The position numbers and the translations under genes are program-made. Below, one piece after another: positions 11,480 to 21,142 of a stretch of DNA of 64,000 nt (position 1 is its first letter; each line of letters opens with the position of its first letter). The notes below the pieces were generated by a model, which was not told the DNA's origin, ran no database searches, and was given only the letters and a program-made list of their open reading frames with translations. The DNA lies in assembly GCA_963691815.1 (NCBI GenBank), contig OY829665.1:21663406-21727405 (forward strand). The letters run 5' to 3'. This DNA comes from Echiichthys vipera. Its lineage: Eukaryota; Chordata; Actinopteri; Perciformes; Trachinidae.

Positions 11480-11553
11480 GGAACGCTTCACGAATTTTCG
11501 TGTCATCCTTGCGCAGGGGCCATGCTAATCTTCCCTGAATCGTTCCAATTTTA
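11480..11553 (-). pseudogene. U6-like relic outside the array
   Basis: U6-like from GGAACGATTC to GCGTTCC with two changes around the ACAGAGA box region. The 5' end and promoter are lost; it joins directly to the catcgctatttagattt segment, which in the array lies farther away. Confidence 0.8.
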
Positions 11554-11837
11554 CATCGCTATTTAGATTTGGTTAGAGTTTCACCAAAATAATGACATAC
11601 TATTTTCAAAATAGACTTAGTTTCTCTAAATGAGGACTAAGTTTCTTAGAATCATGAGTTAGTTTCTCTAAAGAAAGACTAAGTTTCTCAAAATCATGAT
11701 TTTAATAAGTAGGGTTAGGTTTTTAACAAACTAAAGAGTTACTACTTCAAATGGACTTAGTTTCTCTAGGGTTGTTAAATTTAGTCAGGGTTAGTGTTTT
11801 TATTGTTAAAGATAGTTAGGGTTGTCTAACCTAGGGT

Positions 11838-11975
11838 TAGGGGATTACACAAAAGTAACAACCTTTTCCACAAGTTTTCCTTCCATAGCTGCTGGTGATC
11901 TGCAACCATGATTGAGGGTCCACAGAATCAGGGCCCACACGCAAATTTGTGAAGTGTACCTTATTTTGCTTTAAC
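11838..11975 (+). pseudogene. Inverted U6 unit relic with promoter part
   Basis: The plus strand reads the array promoter block (AAGTTTTCCTTCCATAGCTGC, then CTGCAACCATGAT, then CCACAGAATCAG), then jumps to the U6 3' end (CACGCAAATTTGTGAAG, 11938-11955). The TATA region and most of the RNA are deleted. Its orientation is opposite to every other copy. Confidence 0.8.
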
Positions 11976-12088
11976 TAACAACTCCAAACCCTAATTAATT
12001 AAATCAATATTTTGAGAAACTTACTCATTGTTCTGAGAAACTAAGTCCGATGAACGTTGTGTGGAAAAATAAGTAGATACCAACATCC

Positions 12089-12450
12089 TTGCGGAGAGCT
12101 GGAGGGATCCTTATTCCCAAGGCAATGGACTCATCAGAAATCGCCCAGTTCCGTCAGCTCAGCCTTTTAAATTTCGAGGGAAAACTCTTCTTCAGCATGG
12201 TTGCTCATAGGCTTGCAGGATACCTGCAAAGAAACATGATTGACAAGTCAATTCAGAAAGCAGGCATTTCAGGCTTCTCAGAATGTGTGGAACACGCTAG
12301 TTTCATCTGGCATCAGATTCAGGTTGCCAAGATGGAGGGGAAAGATCTACACGTGGGGTTCCTGGATCTTGGGAATGCCTTTGGCTCTGTCCCTCACAAC
12401 CTCCTGTGGACAGCCTTTGACTACTTCAGATTATTACCACAGTCTATTTC
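12089..12450 (+). pseudogene. Reverse transcriptase fragment of a non-LTR element
   Basis: The frame reads GGILIPKAMDSSEIAQFR, then LLNFEGKLFFS, then LHVGFLDLGNAFGSVPHNLL. These match the fingers/palm order of non-LTR reverse transcriptases (I-PK, RPISLLN-like, and the D-x-x-A-F-x-S-V-x-H motif A region). A stop lies just upstream and homology ends near 12450, before the YADD box. About 120 residues of a domain that is normally much longer. The LINE family is not assigned. Confidence 0.7.
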
Positions 12451-12497
12451 CCACACCGGCTTAATCTTACAATATGAACTCCCAAAAAATCATGTTG

Positions 12498-13130
12498 TTA
12501 AGATTTTCTTACTGACGCAATATGAAAGCAGACAATTGGTTTGTATAATATTTCGTTCTGTACCGCAGTGTAATATTTAGTATTTTTCATAATAAATATT
12601 TTATTCCAAAAACGTGCCATATAAGCATATGTTCCCATGAGTCCCATGCACATGATGCAGATGATCAGCTGTAACAGTTCCTTGTGTTTTGCTGTGGGGC
12701 AGTTTTCTAAGATACAGTATATGACAGATTTATAAGTCAGGTCAAAGTTTAGTCTGTACACTTTCATTTTGTCCCACACCTCCTTTGCTCTGTAACAGTC
12801 CATTAAAAGATGCTGTTGTGTCTCATCATAGTTGCATTTGTCCATCGGATATTGTTTTGTTTTAACGTGACAACTCCAAGACACAATGGCTCTGACTGCC
12901 AGTCTGTTTACAGATAAAGCCAGAGCATGTTTCTTATGCTCTCTGACAGGTTCCTATTTTTTAACAGTTTAAAAAATGCTGTGCCTTCTTTTTGTTTTAT
13001 ATGTTTGTAATTTATGTACCCTCTTTATCTGTAATTGTTGATTTTGTTGAAGATCATTTTACTCGGTAGGCCGGTCCAATCTATTTAAAGGTGTTGATAT
13101 TCATATGTGAAATCTCCATAAATAAGTTTG
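12498..13130 (-). pseudogene. Tx1/L1-like LINE 3' fragment, copy A
   Basis: The minus-strand frame carries CNYDETQQHLLMDCYRAKEV, the C-terminal zf-RVT-like region of LINE ORF2 (C-x2-ET-x2-HL-x2-C). It is followed by a tail shared with copies at 13926-14231 (-) and 22978-23220 (+). Upstream sequence to about 13130 matches 14380-14545. No RT core is present. Confidence 0.7.
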
Positions 13131-13473
13131 CACTCTGGGCCATGTCGAGCTCCCCCTCTTCTTTTTCTCCACAGGGGGAGATCACCGACTCAGAGAGCAT
13201 TCCTGGAGATGGCTGCAGAGACATTTTTAACAAAGGCTACACACAATCTTGAGAAGATTAAGTGACATGAGCAAAGTAGTGTGTTGCGTGTGGCCATGAA
13301 AGATCTCCTTCATGTGCCTTAACCTGTTTTCCCTTTTCTCAGCAGGCTGGCAATCAGGCTGACACACCTGCAGCCGATCAACTCCCTGATTGCCAACCTG
13401 CTATATGAAGCCAGCAAGACCATTCCCCTGAGAGACACAGACCCACCAGCACCTTTGGGCCCACATTATGATT
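13131..13473. other. Unassigned stretch before the LTR-like segment
   Basis: No convincing ORF. A short inverted repeat GGCAATCAGG ... CTGATTGCC lies at about 13347-13400. It may be part of the adjacent LTR element or of a LINE; I could not decide. Confidence 0.4.
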
Positions 13474-13867
13474 TGTTAAAATCTTTGTTTTAGTAGTTGC
13501 TTTATTTTTGGCCTGGAGATTGGCTGGCAGCCTTCTTTCTTGGTTTGGTTTTTAGTTTATAATTTGGTTTTGTTAGGTAGGGAGGGGGGCCAGCTCCGAC
13601 GTCCCTATAAGGGGTGGCCTGGTCCCCCCTCCATTTTTGCTGAGTTTGGCCAGCATCTCCAGGTCCCATTTTGGGTTTGCTGATTTCTTTTTTGGTAAGA
13701 TCTTTATTTGTATTTTGCTAGTTGTCCTTCAGGAATGTTTGTTTCCTGTTGGGAGAAGTTGTTTAATAAAAAACGTTAAAAGTTCTACCCTCTTTGGTGT
13801 CCTTTTATGTTTCGGTCTCCAGTTTGAGCCGCTAGTCAATTTATTTAATTGTTTGGAGGCCGTAACA
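13474..13867 (+). mobile_element. Possible solo LTR
   Basis: The ends are TGTTA and TAACA. A TATA-like CCTATAAGG lies near 13603, followed by an AATAAA signal near 13766 and a T-rich tail, which is the LTR order for plus orientation. No clear target duplication was found, so the boundaries are uncertain. Confidence 0.42.
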
Positions 13868-13925
13868 TAGTGCAAGGCTAGCTAAAGTGCGTATCGAGTC
13901 TATGGGGTTTTATAAAGTGCTGTTT

Positions 13926-14545
13926 TTACAAGTTCAGAGAGCTCCGTGGAAGGAGCTGTGTTTTGTCCATGGTTCGTCTCCTCCGGAGCTCAGTAAGCAC
14001 CTGTCTGCAGACGGTGTTGCTGCCAATGACTGTCTGGTGGATGCTCCTTATGCATCGTGTCTTCCATAGTCTCATGCACACGATGCATATGATCAGCTGA
14101 GTCAGTTCTCTGTTTTTCGCTGTGGGGCAGTTTTCCAGAATGCAGTACTTTACAGATCTATAGTTCAGATCAAAGTTTACCCCATATACTTTAATTTTGT
14201 CCCACACCTCCTTCGCTCTGTAACAGTCCATTAAAAGGTGCTGTTATGTCTCATTCTGGTTGCATTTGTCCATCGGGCATTTTTTTGTTTTAACATTACA
14301 ACTCCAAGACACAACAGCGCGGACTGCCAGTCTGTTCACAGATAAAAGCCAGCGCATGCTCGGATGCTCTCTGACAGGTTTCTATTTTTTTAAATAAAAA
14401 AAATTTGAGCCTTCTTGTTATATTTTTGTAACTGATGTACCCTCTGTATATGTAATCGTTGATTTTGTTGAAGATCATTTTACTTGGGAGGCCAGTCTAG
14501 TCTATTTTAAGGTGTTGAAATTTGTATATGAAATCAGTCTAAGTT
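13926..14545 (-). pseudogene. Tx1/L1-like LINE 3' end, copy B
   Basis: The minus strand reads MDCYRAKEVWDKIKVY and ends in LLPRSSLNL-stop, the ORF2 C-terminus shared with copies A and C. It belongs to the same degraded element as the endonuclease and ORF1 pieces at 14858-16850; the RT core between them is missing. Confidence 0.72.
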
Positions 14546-14857
14546 TTTTATGGATTTAAATGAATTTATTTTTGGTTTGTTGTTGTCCTGTCTTCAGGGT
14601 GTGTATCAAGTTCCCTCTGTTATCTAGATTTGTCTGTTTATAGATGTTATAGATACTTTTAATCAAGAATTATTATTTTTGTGTTTTTATATCTGACAGA
14701 AGCTCATTATCAGAGATTGATCTTTTCTTTAAGACTTATATATTGTTCCATTAGAGTGTTATATTTTATATTCTTTATCTTATTTATTTCTCTACATTTA
14801 AATTTGAAAAAATCTTTTAAGCGATGTTTTAATACTTCCCATAATTCAATGTCGGAT

Positions 14858-15651
14858 TTAGTTAATATTTAATTGTATTGTTTTATGGATTTCTTGTTTT
14901 AATTCTATTAATAAGTCTGGATCTTTGAGACATTGGGAGTTTAGTTTCCAGAAGCCTCTGGTTTCTGAGGCTCCAGAAGACAAGGACGTTTGGATCAACA
15001 TGTGGTCAGAGAAATCATTAATTATTGTTTTATACTGTATAACTTTAAAGTGCTGAGACACATAAATACGGTCGATCCGGGTTTTTGTCAGAGAATCGAA
15101 CCGGGTGTATTCGATCCCAACAGGATTAAGATATCTGCAAACATCTATTAATTTGGATTCTTGACACATTTCTCTTAAAAGTTTACCTTCATGGCTCAGT
15201 TTGAAGGCTGTAGAACTCACTCTGTCGTTAAAGTCAGTCACTGTGTTGAAGTCGCCACATAAGATGACTTTGTAACCGACCAGCAGCAGTTCTCTTAGAC
15301 TTTTGAAAAGTTGAATTTTTTTGGGTTTTTCAGGAGCAGTGTACACTTATGATTTGATGTTTTTCTCCTTTTGTAAAAACGATCTACCATGAGCAGTCTA
15401 CCAGGAATTAGTTCTCTTTTACGGATAATAAGGATGTTGTTAGTTTTAAAAAAGATCCCCACTCCATCAGCCTTACTTTCCCCAATCGAGATAACACTTA
15501 CACCTTTGTGCCACATGCTGGATACCTGGGCTACGTCTGTATTGGTGCTCAGTCTCAGTTCCTGACAACATAAAATATCAAAGTCCGTTTTTAAAAAATA
15601 TTTCATTTTTCTCTGTCTAAAAGAACTGGACTGGATGGGCACCACGGGCAT
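14858..15651 (-). pseudogene. LINE endonuclease domain (APE type), frameshifted
   Basis: Two overlapping minus-strand frames together cover an exonuclease-endonuclease-phosphatase domain. The first (15651-15295) has DILCCQELRL, the QE catalytic motif. The second (15346-14858) has VILCGDFNTV, RIDRIYVS and NDFSDHMLI, the GDFN, D-R and SDH motifs. A frameshift lies near 15300-15345. In a live element this domain nicks target DNA for target-primed reverse transcription. The frame stops at 14858 without RT. Confidence 0.82.
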
Positions 15652-16034
15652 TCCAGGATGAAACTTTTAAGGAAGGTCATGGATGTTTAGAGGGGGAAGA
15701 GAAACTATGGTGTGGGTTTGTCATCGAGACACTTATTATCTGTTTGACCACATGAGCTACGAGCTCTTCTTTTCTTTTTTTCTTTACTTCTACAAATGGA
15801 GTTTCATCATCATCATCATAATCATTATTATCGTTTCGCTCAGGAGGAGGGAAATCAGGAGTAGGAGAGAAGGAGTCAGAGTTGCTGCAGAAAGACGAGC
15901 TCTCTGCTTCAACCTGCAGGTGCAGCGGGGAGCCGCGGGCTCACTGAGCATCAGTCAGCCCGGTAGAGCTGATGTCAGAGCTGCAGCTCTCGCTGAAGCT
16001 GCTTTCACACTGGCTTGCAATTTGTAAGCTGCCC

Positions 16035-16850
16035 TCACCCGACGGGCTGGAGTCCTCCAGAGAGGCGTCTGCAGGCTGCCGGTTGGAGGAGCACTGGGCG
16101 CGGGCCAGTATGCTGGGACTCCGGTCGGGAGCAGGTATCTGGTGGAGGCACTTTTGCCGAGGACTGGCCTCGAGGCTGCTGCAGGTCTCCGGAATGCGTT
16201 TTCTGCTGCTGTTGTAAGACTTCTGGTGGGTGTTGCTGCTGCTGCTGTTGTTTCTGCTGCGGTTGCTGCTGCTGCCGCTGTCGTTGCTGCTGCTGCTGCT
16301 GTTGTCGTTGCTGCTGCTGCTTTGGTTGCTGCTGTGCTTCAGACGGGGGATCACCCTGCGGGGCGGAGTGAGGGGCGACAGGGTTCCCCCACTGACCGGA
16401 GCTCTTGGTTTTATTTACATATGATTGTGGACATGTGAAGAAAGTGTGGCCTTTTTCGCCACACAAGCTGCAGGATGCTTCGGAGTAGCAGTCCTTGGCT
16501 CTGTGGCCGAGGCTGCTACACCTCCAGCATTTTATGGTCGGTCACTGCCTCGCCTGGTGATCCGTGGAGTCACAGATGAAGCAGGACGTAGTCTGACCGG
16601 GATATATAATGCGACCGCTGTACAGACTGAGGGAGATGGAGTCGGGATCTGGAGTATGTGGCCGTCTGAATCTCTCTTCAGACGGACTTTGATTCTGCGT
16701 ACAACGTACCAGACCCCAAATTTGTCAAGAGGCTTAATTACTGGTTGTATGATTTTGCCATATCTGTGAAGATACAGTTCAATGTCTTGGTCAGGTATGC
16801 GGCCTGTCCAGAATTTAACTACCAAGTTAATTATGTCTGTTTGTATTGAG
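16035..16850 (-). pseudogene. LINE ORF1 (Gag-like) with zinc knuckle and polyglutamine
   Basis: One frame (16825-16532) has FGVWYVVRRIKVRLKRDSDG, typical of CCHC ORF1 proteins of Tx1/L1-like fish LINEs. A second (16466-16035) has CGEKGHTFFTCPQS, a CX3HX4C remnant of a CCHC knuckle, followed by a Gln-rich tract (about 16225-16331). ORF1 proteins bind element RNA. The frames are broken, so this is a relic. Confidence 0.7.
16222..16332. repeat. Imperfect CTG/CAG repeat
   Basis: About 110 bp of CTG, TTG and CGG triplets. On the minus strand it encodes the Gln-rich tract of the LINE ORF1 relic. Confidence 0.85.
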
Positions 16851-17084
16851 GATTCAACGGCCCAGCCCGAGTCCGAGGCGTTTAAGGCCTGAACCTCGAG
16901 GAACCGACACAGAGGAGCTTCCTTAAAGAAGCAGATCTCGTAATCCTTTTTGTTAGGAAGTGCTATGAATGAATAAACATCAACAGGGTTTATCCAGGAT
17001 GAATCAAAGAGAAGGACTTCTCCGACGTTGTCTCTGCCAGGAGGTTCGTCTTCTTCCGTGTACCTGAGACGGACACAGAAGAAG

Positions 17085-17117
17085 AATTCCTTTATTAGTC
17101 CCGCGAATGGGGAAATT

Positions 17118-17186
<69 letters not shown>

Positions 17187-17217
17187 CACCTATGGACTGA
17201 GCTACTACCGCCCCCAA
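17085..17217 (-). repeat. SINE reduced to head, (TG)n and tail
   Basis: The minus strand begins GGCGGTAGTAGCTCAGTCCA, the same tRNA-like head as the SINE at 23322. It continues into a (TG)n run (17123-17183 on the plus strand as CA) and ends in AATTTCCCC...GCGGGACTAATAAAGG, a LINE-type 3' tail like that at 23630. The SINE body is replaced by the dinucleotide repeat. Confidence 0.65.
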
Positions 17218-17349
17218 GAACTGGCTGAACTTAGAGGAATATTGTGGGGGAGCCATGGTGGCTGCTGCCCAGCCGGGCGCAATGAGGTAAGGCTCCGAAG
17301 AGCGAGTCAGTTTTTTTGTTTGGACCTGTAGAACTCAACTCATCAGAAT

Positions 17350-17387
17350 GAGCCCTTCTTGGGCGCAGGCTTTGCTGGATCAGGCAT
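17350..17387 (-). pseudogene. Histone H2B 5' relic (first 12 codons)
   Basis: Reads MPDPAKPAPKKG and then ends in unrelated sequence. It matches the start of the H2B gene at 42612-42986. The rest of the gene and its 3' stem-loop are absent. This marks the broken left edge of the histone cluster. Confidence 0.93.
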
Positions 17388-17558
17388 GATTGCTTGGTTC
17401 TGGTGCAGATGACTCTCTGCTGCTCCAGATGCTTTCTTTATACGCTCCTATATGCAAATATCACGTCTCGGATTGGCTTAGCTTTGTGACCGACACTGAG
17501 CATGCGCCGACACAAACAAACCAGATGTTGATGAAAATATAGATCTTAATGGTTTTAT
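17388..17558 (-). promoter_or_regulatory. Orphan H2B promoter
   Basis: Retains a TATA box (TTTATAC, 17437-17443), the octamer ATGCAAAT (17452-17459, the ATTTGCAT element of H2B promoters) and a CCAAT box (attgg, 17472-17476), in the same order and spacing as upstream of the H2B at 42986. It now drives only a 12-codon stub. Confidence 0.8.
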
Positions 17559-18049
17559 ATATGTGTTTTGGAGGTAACAAAGTAGCGCTAACTTGTATGC
17601 GATTAACAGTAAACAAGAATGGTGTGTCAATCAGGACACAGGAATGAAGAGAAGGAGATGTAATTCTTCTTAGACTGTTCCAGCCGTATTTATTTCCAAT
17701 TCTCCAGTACTCTGTATTGTCATCAGTCTAGAAAAAAATAATCACCTTAAGTAATTTATTAATATAACAAGAAATGAAAGGCTGTATACAAATTACAAAC
17801 AATTCACTATACAGTATAATACACAATCAACTCAAACAATGCTCCTCAGCATAAACAAATACTTCCAATTATCTATCTAATGGAAAATGGTAACCTAAAT
17901 TACATACAGTCTTTACTCATAACAACATGGCTGTATGCTACACAGTTCATATTAGGCAGAAACGAGTGCGACGGCTCCACTCGCAGGTCATAAAATGCAC
18001 TTCTTGGAAGATCAGACCACAACTTCATCCACCTGCAGCCCCTGTATAA

Positions 18050-19453
18050 GCCCCAAGTCCAGCGGAGACTGATGAAGCTTTACAGGGCTGCTTTGAACTT
18101 ACAGACTGGGATTTGCTCTGTGATTCACATGGAGAGGACCTTGACGATCTCACGGACTGCATAACAGGGTACATACATTTCTGTGTGGACAGCGTTGTTC
18201 CTACAGTGACTGTACGCTGTTTCCCCAATAACAAGCCGTGGGTCACCAGAGACATCAAGGTCCTGGTGAATGAGAAGAAGAGGGCCTTCAGAGATGGGGA
18301 CAGAGAGCAGATGAGGCAAGTCCAGAGGGAGCTGAAGGAGAGGATTCAACAGGGCAAAGACACCTACAGGAGGAAGCTGGAGCACAAACTGCAGCAGAAC
18401 AATTTAAAGGACGTGTGGAGCGGCATGAGGAGCATCACTGGCTACAAACCATCTGGTTTCTCCACAGTAGGAGGTGGTACTGAACGTGCCAATGAGCTGA
18501 ATCTGTTCTTCAACAGATTTGATGAAAGGGCTCTGGACCACCCCCCCACTGCTCCTCCACAACCATCCACCTCCAAACCTCCAGCCCTGCTGAAACTAGG
18601 TGTGGAGGACACTATCATCTTCCTGCTCAACCGTGCCTGCGCCCACCTGGGAACCACAGTGAGAATCTTGTTCATGGACTTCTCCAGTGCGTTCAATACC
18701 ATCCGGCCTGCTCTGCTGGGACGTAAGCTGACGGCGATGCAGGTGGACCCTCCCCTGGTTTCCTGGATTACAGATTACTTGACGGGTCAACCACAGTATG
18801 TCAGACTGCAGGATGGAGTGTCTGACACTGTGGTCAGCAGCATTGGAGCTCCACAGGGAACTGTTCTTTCCCCCTTTCTGTTCACCCTGTACACCTCAGA
18901 CTTTCAGCTCCTCTCTGAGTCCTGCCACCTGCAGAAGTTTGCTGACGATTCTGCAATTGTTGGCTGTGTCAGTGAGAGGAAGGAGGAGGAATACAGGGGC
19001 GTTGTGGACTCCTTCCTCGACTGGTGTGCAGCTAATCACCTGATTCTAAACGGCACCAAGACTAAGGAGCTAGTGGTGGATTTCCGCAGGAGTAAATCTG
19101 CCCCCACACCCATCTCCATCAACGGCGTGACTGTGGATGTTGTCCAGGATTACAAATACCTTGGAGATTACCTGGATAACAAACTGGACTGCTCCAAGAA
19201 CACTGAGGCTGTTTACAAGAAGGGCCAGAGTCGTCTCTATTTCCTAAGGAGGTTCCGGTCATTCAATGTATGTAACACCATGCTGAGGATGTTCTACCAG
19301 TCGGTTGTAGCCAGTGCCATCTTCTTTGCTGTTGTGTGCTGGGGCAGCAGACTGAGGGCAGCAGTCACCAAGAGAATCAGTAAGATCATCAGGAAGAATG
19401 GCTCCGTCCTCAAGATTCAAGATTCAAGAAGCTTTATTTATCCCGAGAGATAA
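18050..19453 (+). pseudogene. LINE reverse transcriptase ORF, internally deleted
   Basis: The long open frame (446 codons from 18113; readable from about 18050) holds MDFSSAFNTI (motif A), APQGTVLSPFLFTLY (motif B) and FADDSAIVG (the catalytic ADD, motif C), then the thumb region VQDYKYLGDYLDN. The start of RT is fused in frame: SKPPALLK runs directly into LGVEDTIIFLLNRA, so the fingers segment usually between them is gone. The frame ends early at a hairpin insertion; the normal C-terminus continues in another frame to about 19670. Not functional as read. Confidence 0.85.
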
Positions 19454-19466
19454 ATAAAGCTTCTGT
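19412..19466. repeat. Palindromic insertion made of the LINE's own 3' tail
   Basis: GAAGCTTTATTTATCCCGAG is followed at once by its near-reverse complement AGATAAATAAAGCTTC, preceded by AAGATTCAAGATTC. This is the antisense of the element's own 3' end (GGGATAAATAAAGCTTCTTGAATC). It splits the coding sequence between codons that would read SVL and GANLDSL. Confidence 0.8.
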
Positions 19467-19719
19467 GGGGCCAACCTGGACTCTTTGGTGGCTGTGTCTG
19501 AGAGGCGGATGCTGTCTAAACTGCACAGCATCCTGGACAATAACTCTCACCCTCTCCACCATCTGCTGACCTCTAGCAGAAGCACCTTCAGTCATAGACT
19601 CATTCTCCCCCAGTGTAATACTGAACGCCGGAGGTAGTCTTTTCTTCCGGTGGCCATCAAACTCTATAATTCATCTACAGGTCAGGTAAGGAACAGTGGA
19701 GACACTGCATCCTGGGAAA

Positions 19720-20410
19720 ATGTCACTTTGTCACTTTATATCATCACTGCACCACTTTATTCCGTTGTACTGTCACTTACTTCAGTAAGAAATGCTGCTA
19801 CACTTTACACTGTCACTTTATATCACCACTACATCACTTTATTTAGTGGTACTGTAACTTACTGCTGCTACATTTCACTGTGGTTTACTGTGGTTTACTG
19901 TAACGTATCCCAGTAAAAAAATTATGCTACACTGTACTTTACTGTAACTTACTGTAACTTACTACCGTAAGAAAGGCTGCTACACTTCACTGTCACTTTA
20001 TATCACCACTACATCACTTTATTTAGTGGTACTGTAACTTACTGGTGCTACTACTGTGCTTTACTGTAACCTAGTTCTGTAGGAAATGCTGCTACACTGT
20101 ACTTTATTGTAACTTACTGTCACTTACTTCAGTAAGAAAGGCTGCTACACTTCCCTGTACTTTACTGTAACTTACTTCAGTAAGAAAGGCTGCTACACTT
20201 CCCTGTACTTTACTGTAACTTACTGTAACTTACTTCAGTAAGAAAGGCTGCTACACTTCCCTGTACTTTACTGTAACTTACTGTAACTTACTTCAGTAAA
20301 CAAGGCTGCTACACTTCACTGTGCTTTACTGTCACTTACTTCAGTAAGAAAGGCTGCTACACTTCACTGTGCTATACTGTCACTTAGTTCTGTAGGAAAT
20401 GCTGCTACAT
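19720..20410 (+). repeat. Minisatellite in the LINE 3' UTR
   Basis: Repeats of 50-65 bp built on ACTTACTTCAGTAAGAAAGG and CTGCTACACTTCCCTGTAC, several in direct tandem (20100-20400), with internal ACTTACTGTA steps. Copy number is likely variable between individuals. Confidence 0.85.
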
Positions 20411-21142
20411 TTTTAACACTGTTATTACTATTATTATTACTTATCGCTCCTTCTTACTTATTTAGTTTGTACTTATTTTATTTCAATCTGCTGCTAAACT
20501 GCACGCTGCGTATTGTTGTATATTGTATATACCTACACTTAACCACAATGTCTGTTGCACTCTGTCACACTTAGTTAATTGTTTGATTCATTTCACGTTA
20601 GCGTTATTTTAATTTGATTATGTTAGCTTATTGTTACTCTGACCCTTTCCCATCTTTGTATTGAAACTGTTGCACAATAACTTCCCTCGGGATAAATAAA
20701 GCTTCTTGAATCTTGAATCACTACCTAATGTCAACATAAACACGTGACGGACATTCCTCTCTCACGTGAAGAGCCATCAGTCAACTACACAGCAGCTGAG
20801 AAAGAGCTACGTTAGGTTAGCTTCATGCTGCGCTAGCAAATATTACCATCGAACTGGCACATACAGGAGCGTTATTAAACTCACATGAAAGTAATAACAA
20901 AGCAGCAAACACTTACTTTCTGTCAAGAACTCAATACTCGGAGTATCACTCACAGGAGAAACACGGGGGGGAAGGCACAGGAATAATAGGCACAAGATGA
21001 TGCGCACTGCTTTCCATCGCTTACTCTCAGCAGGCAATGACAAAACGAAACTTAACTCAGGGACGCCATTCTCTCTGGTGAGGAAGTATGGGTAGAGGCT
21101 CCTAAATGACACTTACTCAGGGAAGTAAAAGCCTTTCAAACA

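Larger units (their letters stand above)
10932..12060. repeat. Decayed array sequence with telomere-like and 21-bp motifs
   Basis: Degenerate TTAGTTTCTCAAAAT motifs and short TTAGGGTTAGGGTT runs (near 11205 and 11810) are interspersed with unrecognised sequence. Two U6 relics lie inside. No ORF of interest. Confidence 0.7.
17990..20719 (+). mobile_element. CR1/Rex1/L2-group LINE, 5'-truncated
   Basis: Starts within the endonuclease domain (LLGRSDHNFIHLQPLYKP), continues through the RT ORF and a minisatellite 3' UTR, and ends in GGGATAAATAAAGCTTC followed by TTGAATC repeats (20689-20719). 5' truncation and a short tandem 3' tail are typical of this LINE group. It lies inside the solo-LTR-like element. 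Confidence 0.85.
17564..21142 (-). mobile_element. Probable solo LTR with nested LINE
   Basis: A 5-bp direct repeat ATATG flanks the insertion (17559-17563 and 21143-21147). The uninterrupted site is seen in the paralogous spacer near 43160. The ends are TG...CA, with TGTTTTGGAGG on the left and TGTTTGAAAGG read inward from the right. Read on the minus strand, an AATAAA lies near the end, as in an R-U5 region. Without the nested LINE the element would be about 0.85 kb. Superfamily not determined; a DNA transposon is less likely given the TG/CA ends. Confidence 0.65.
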
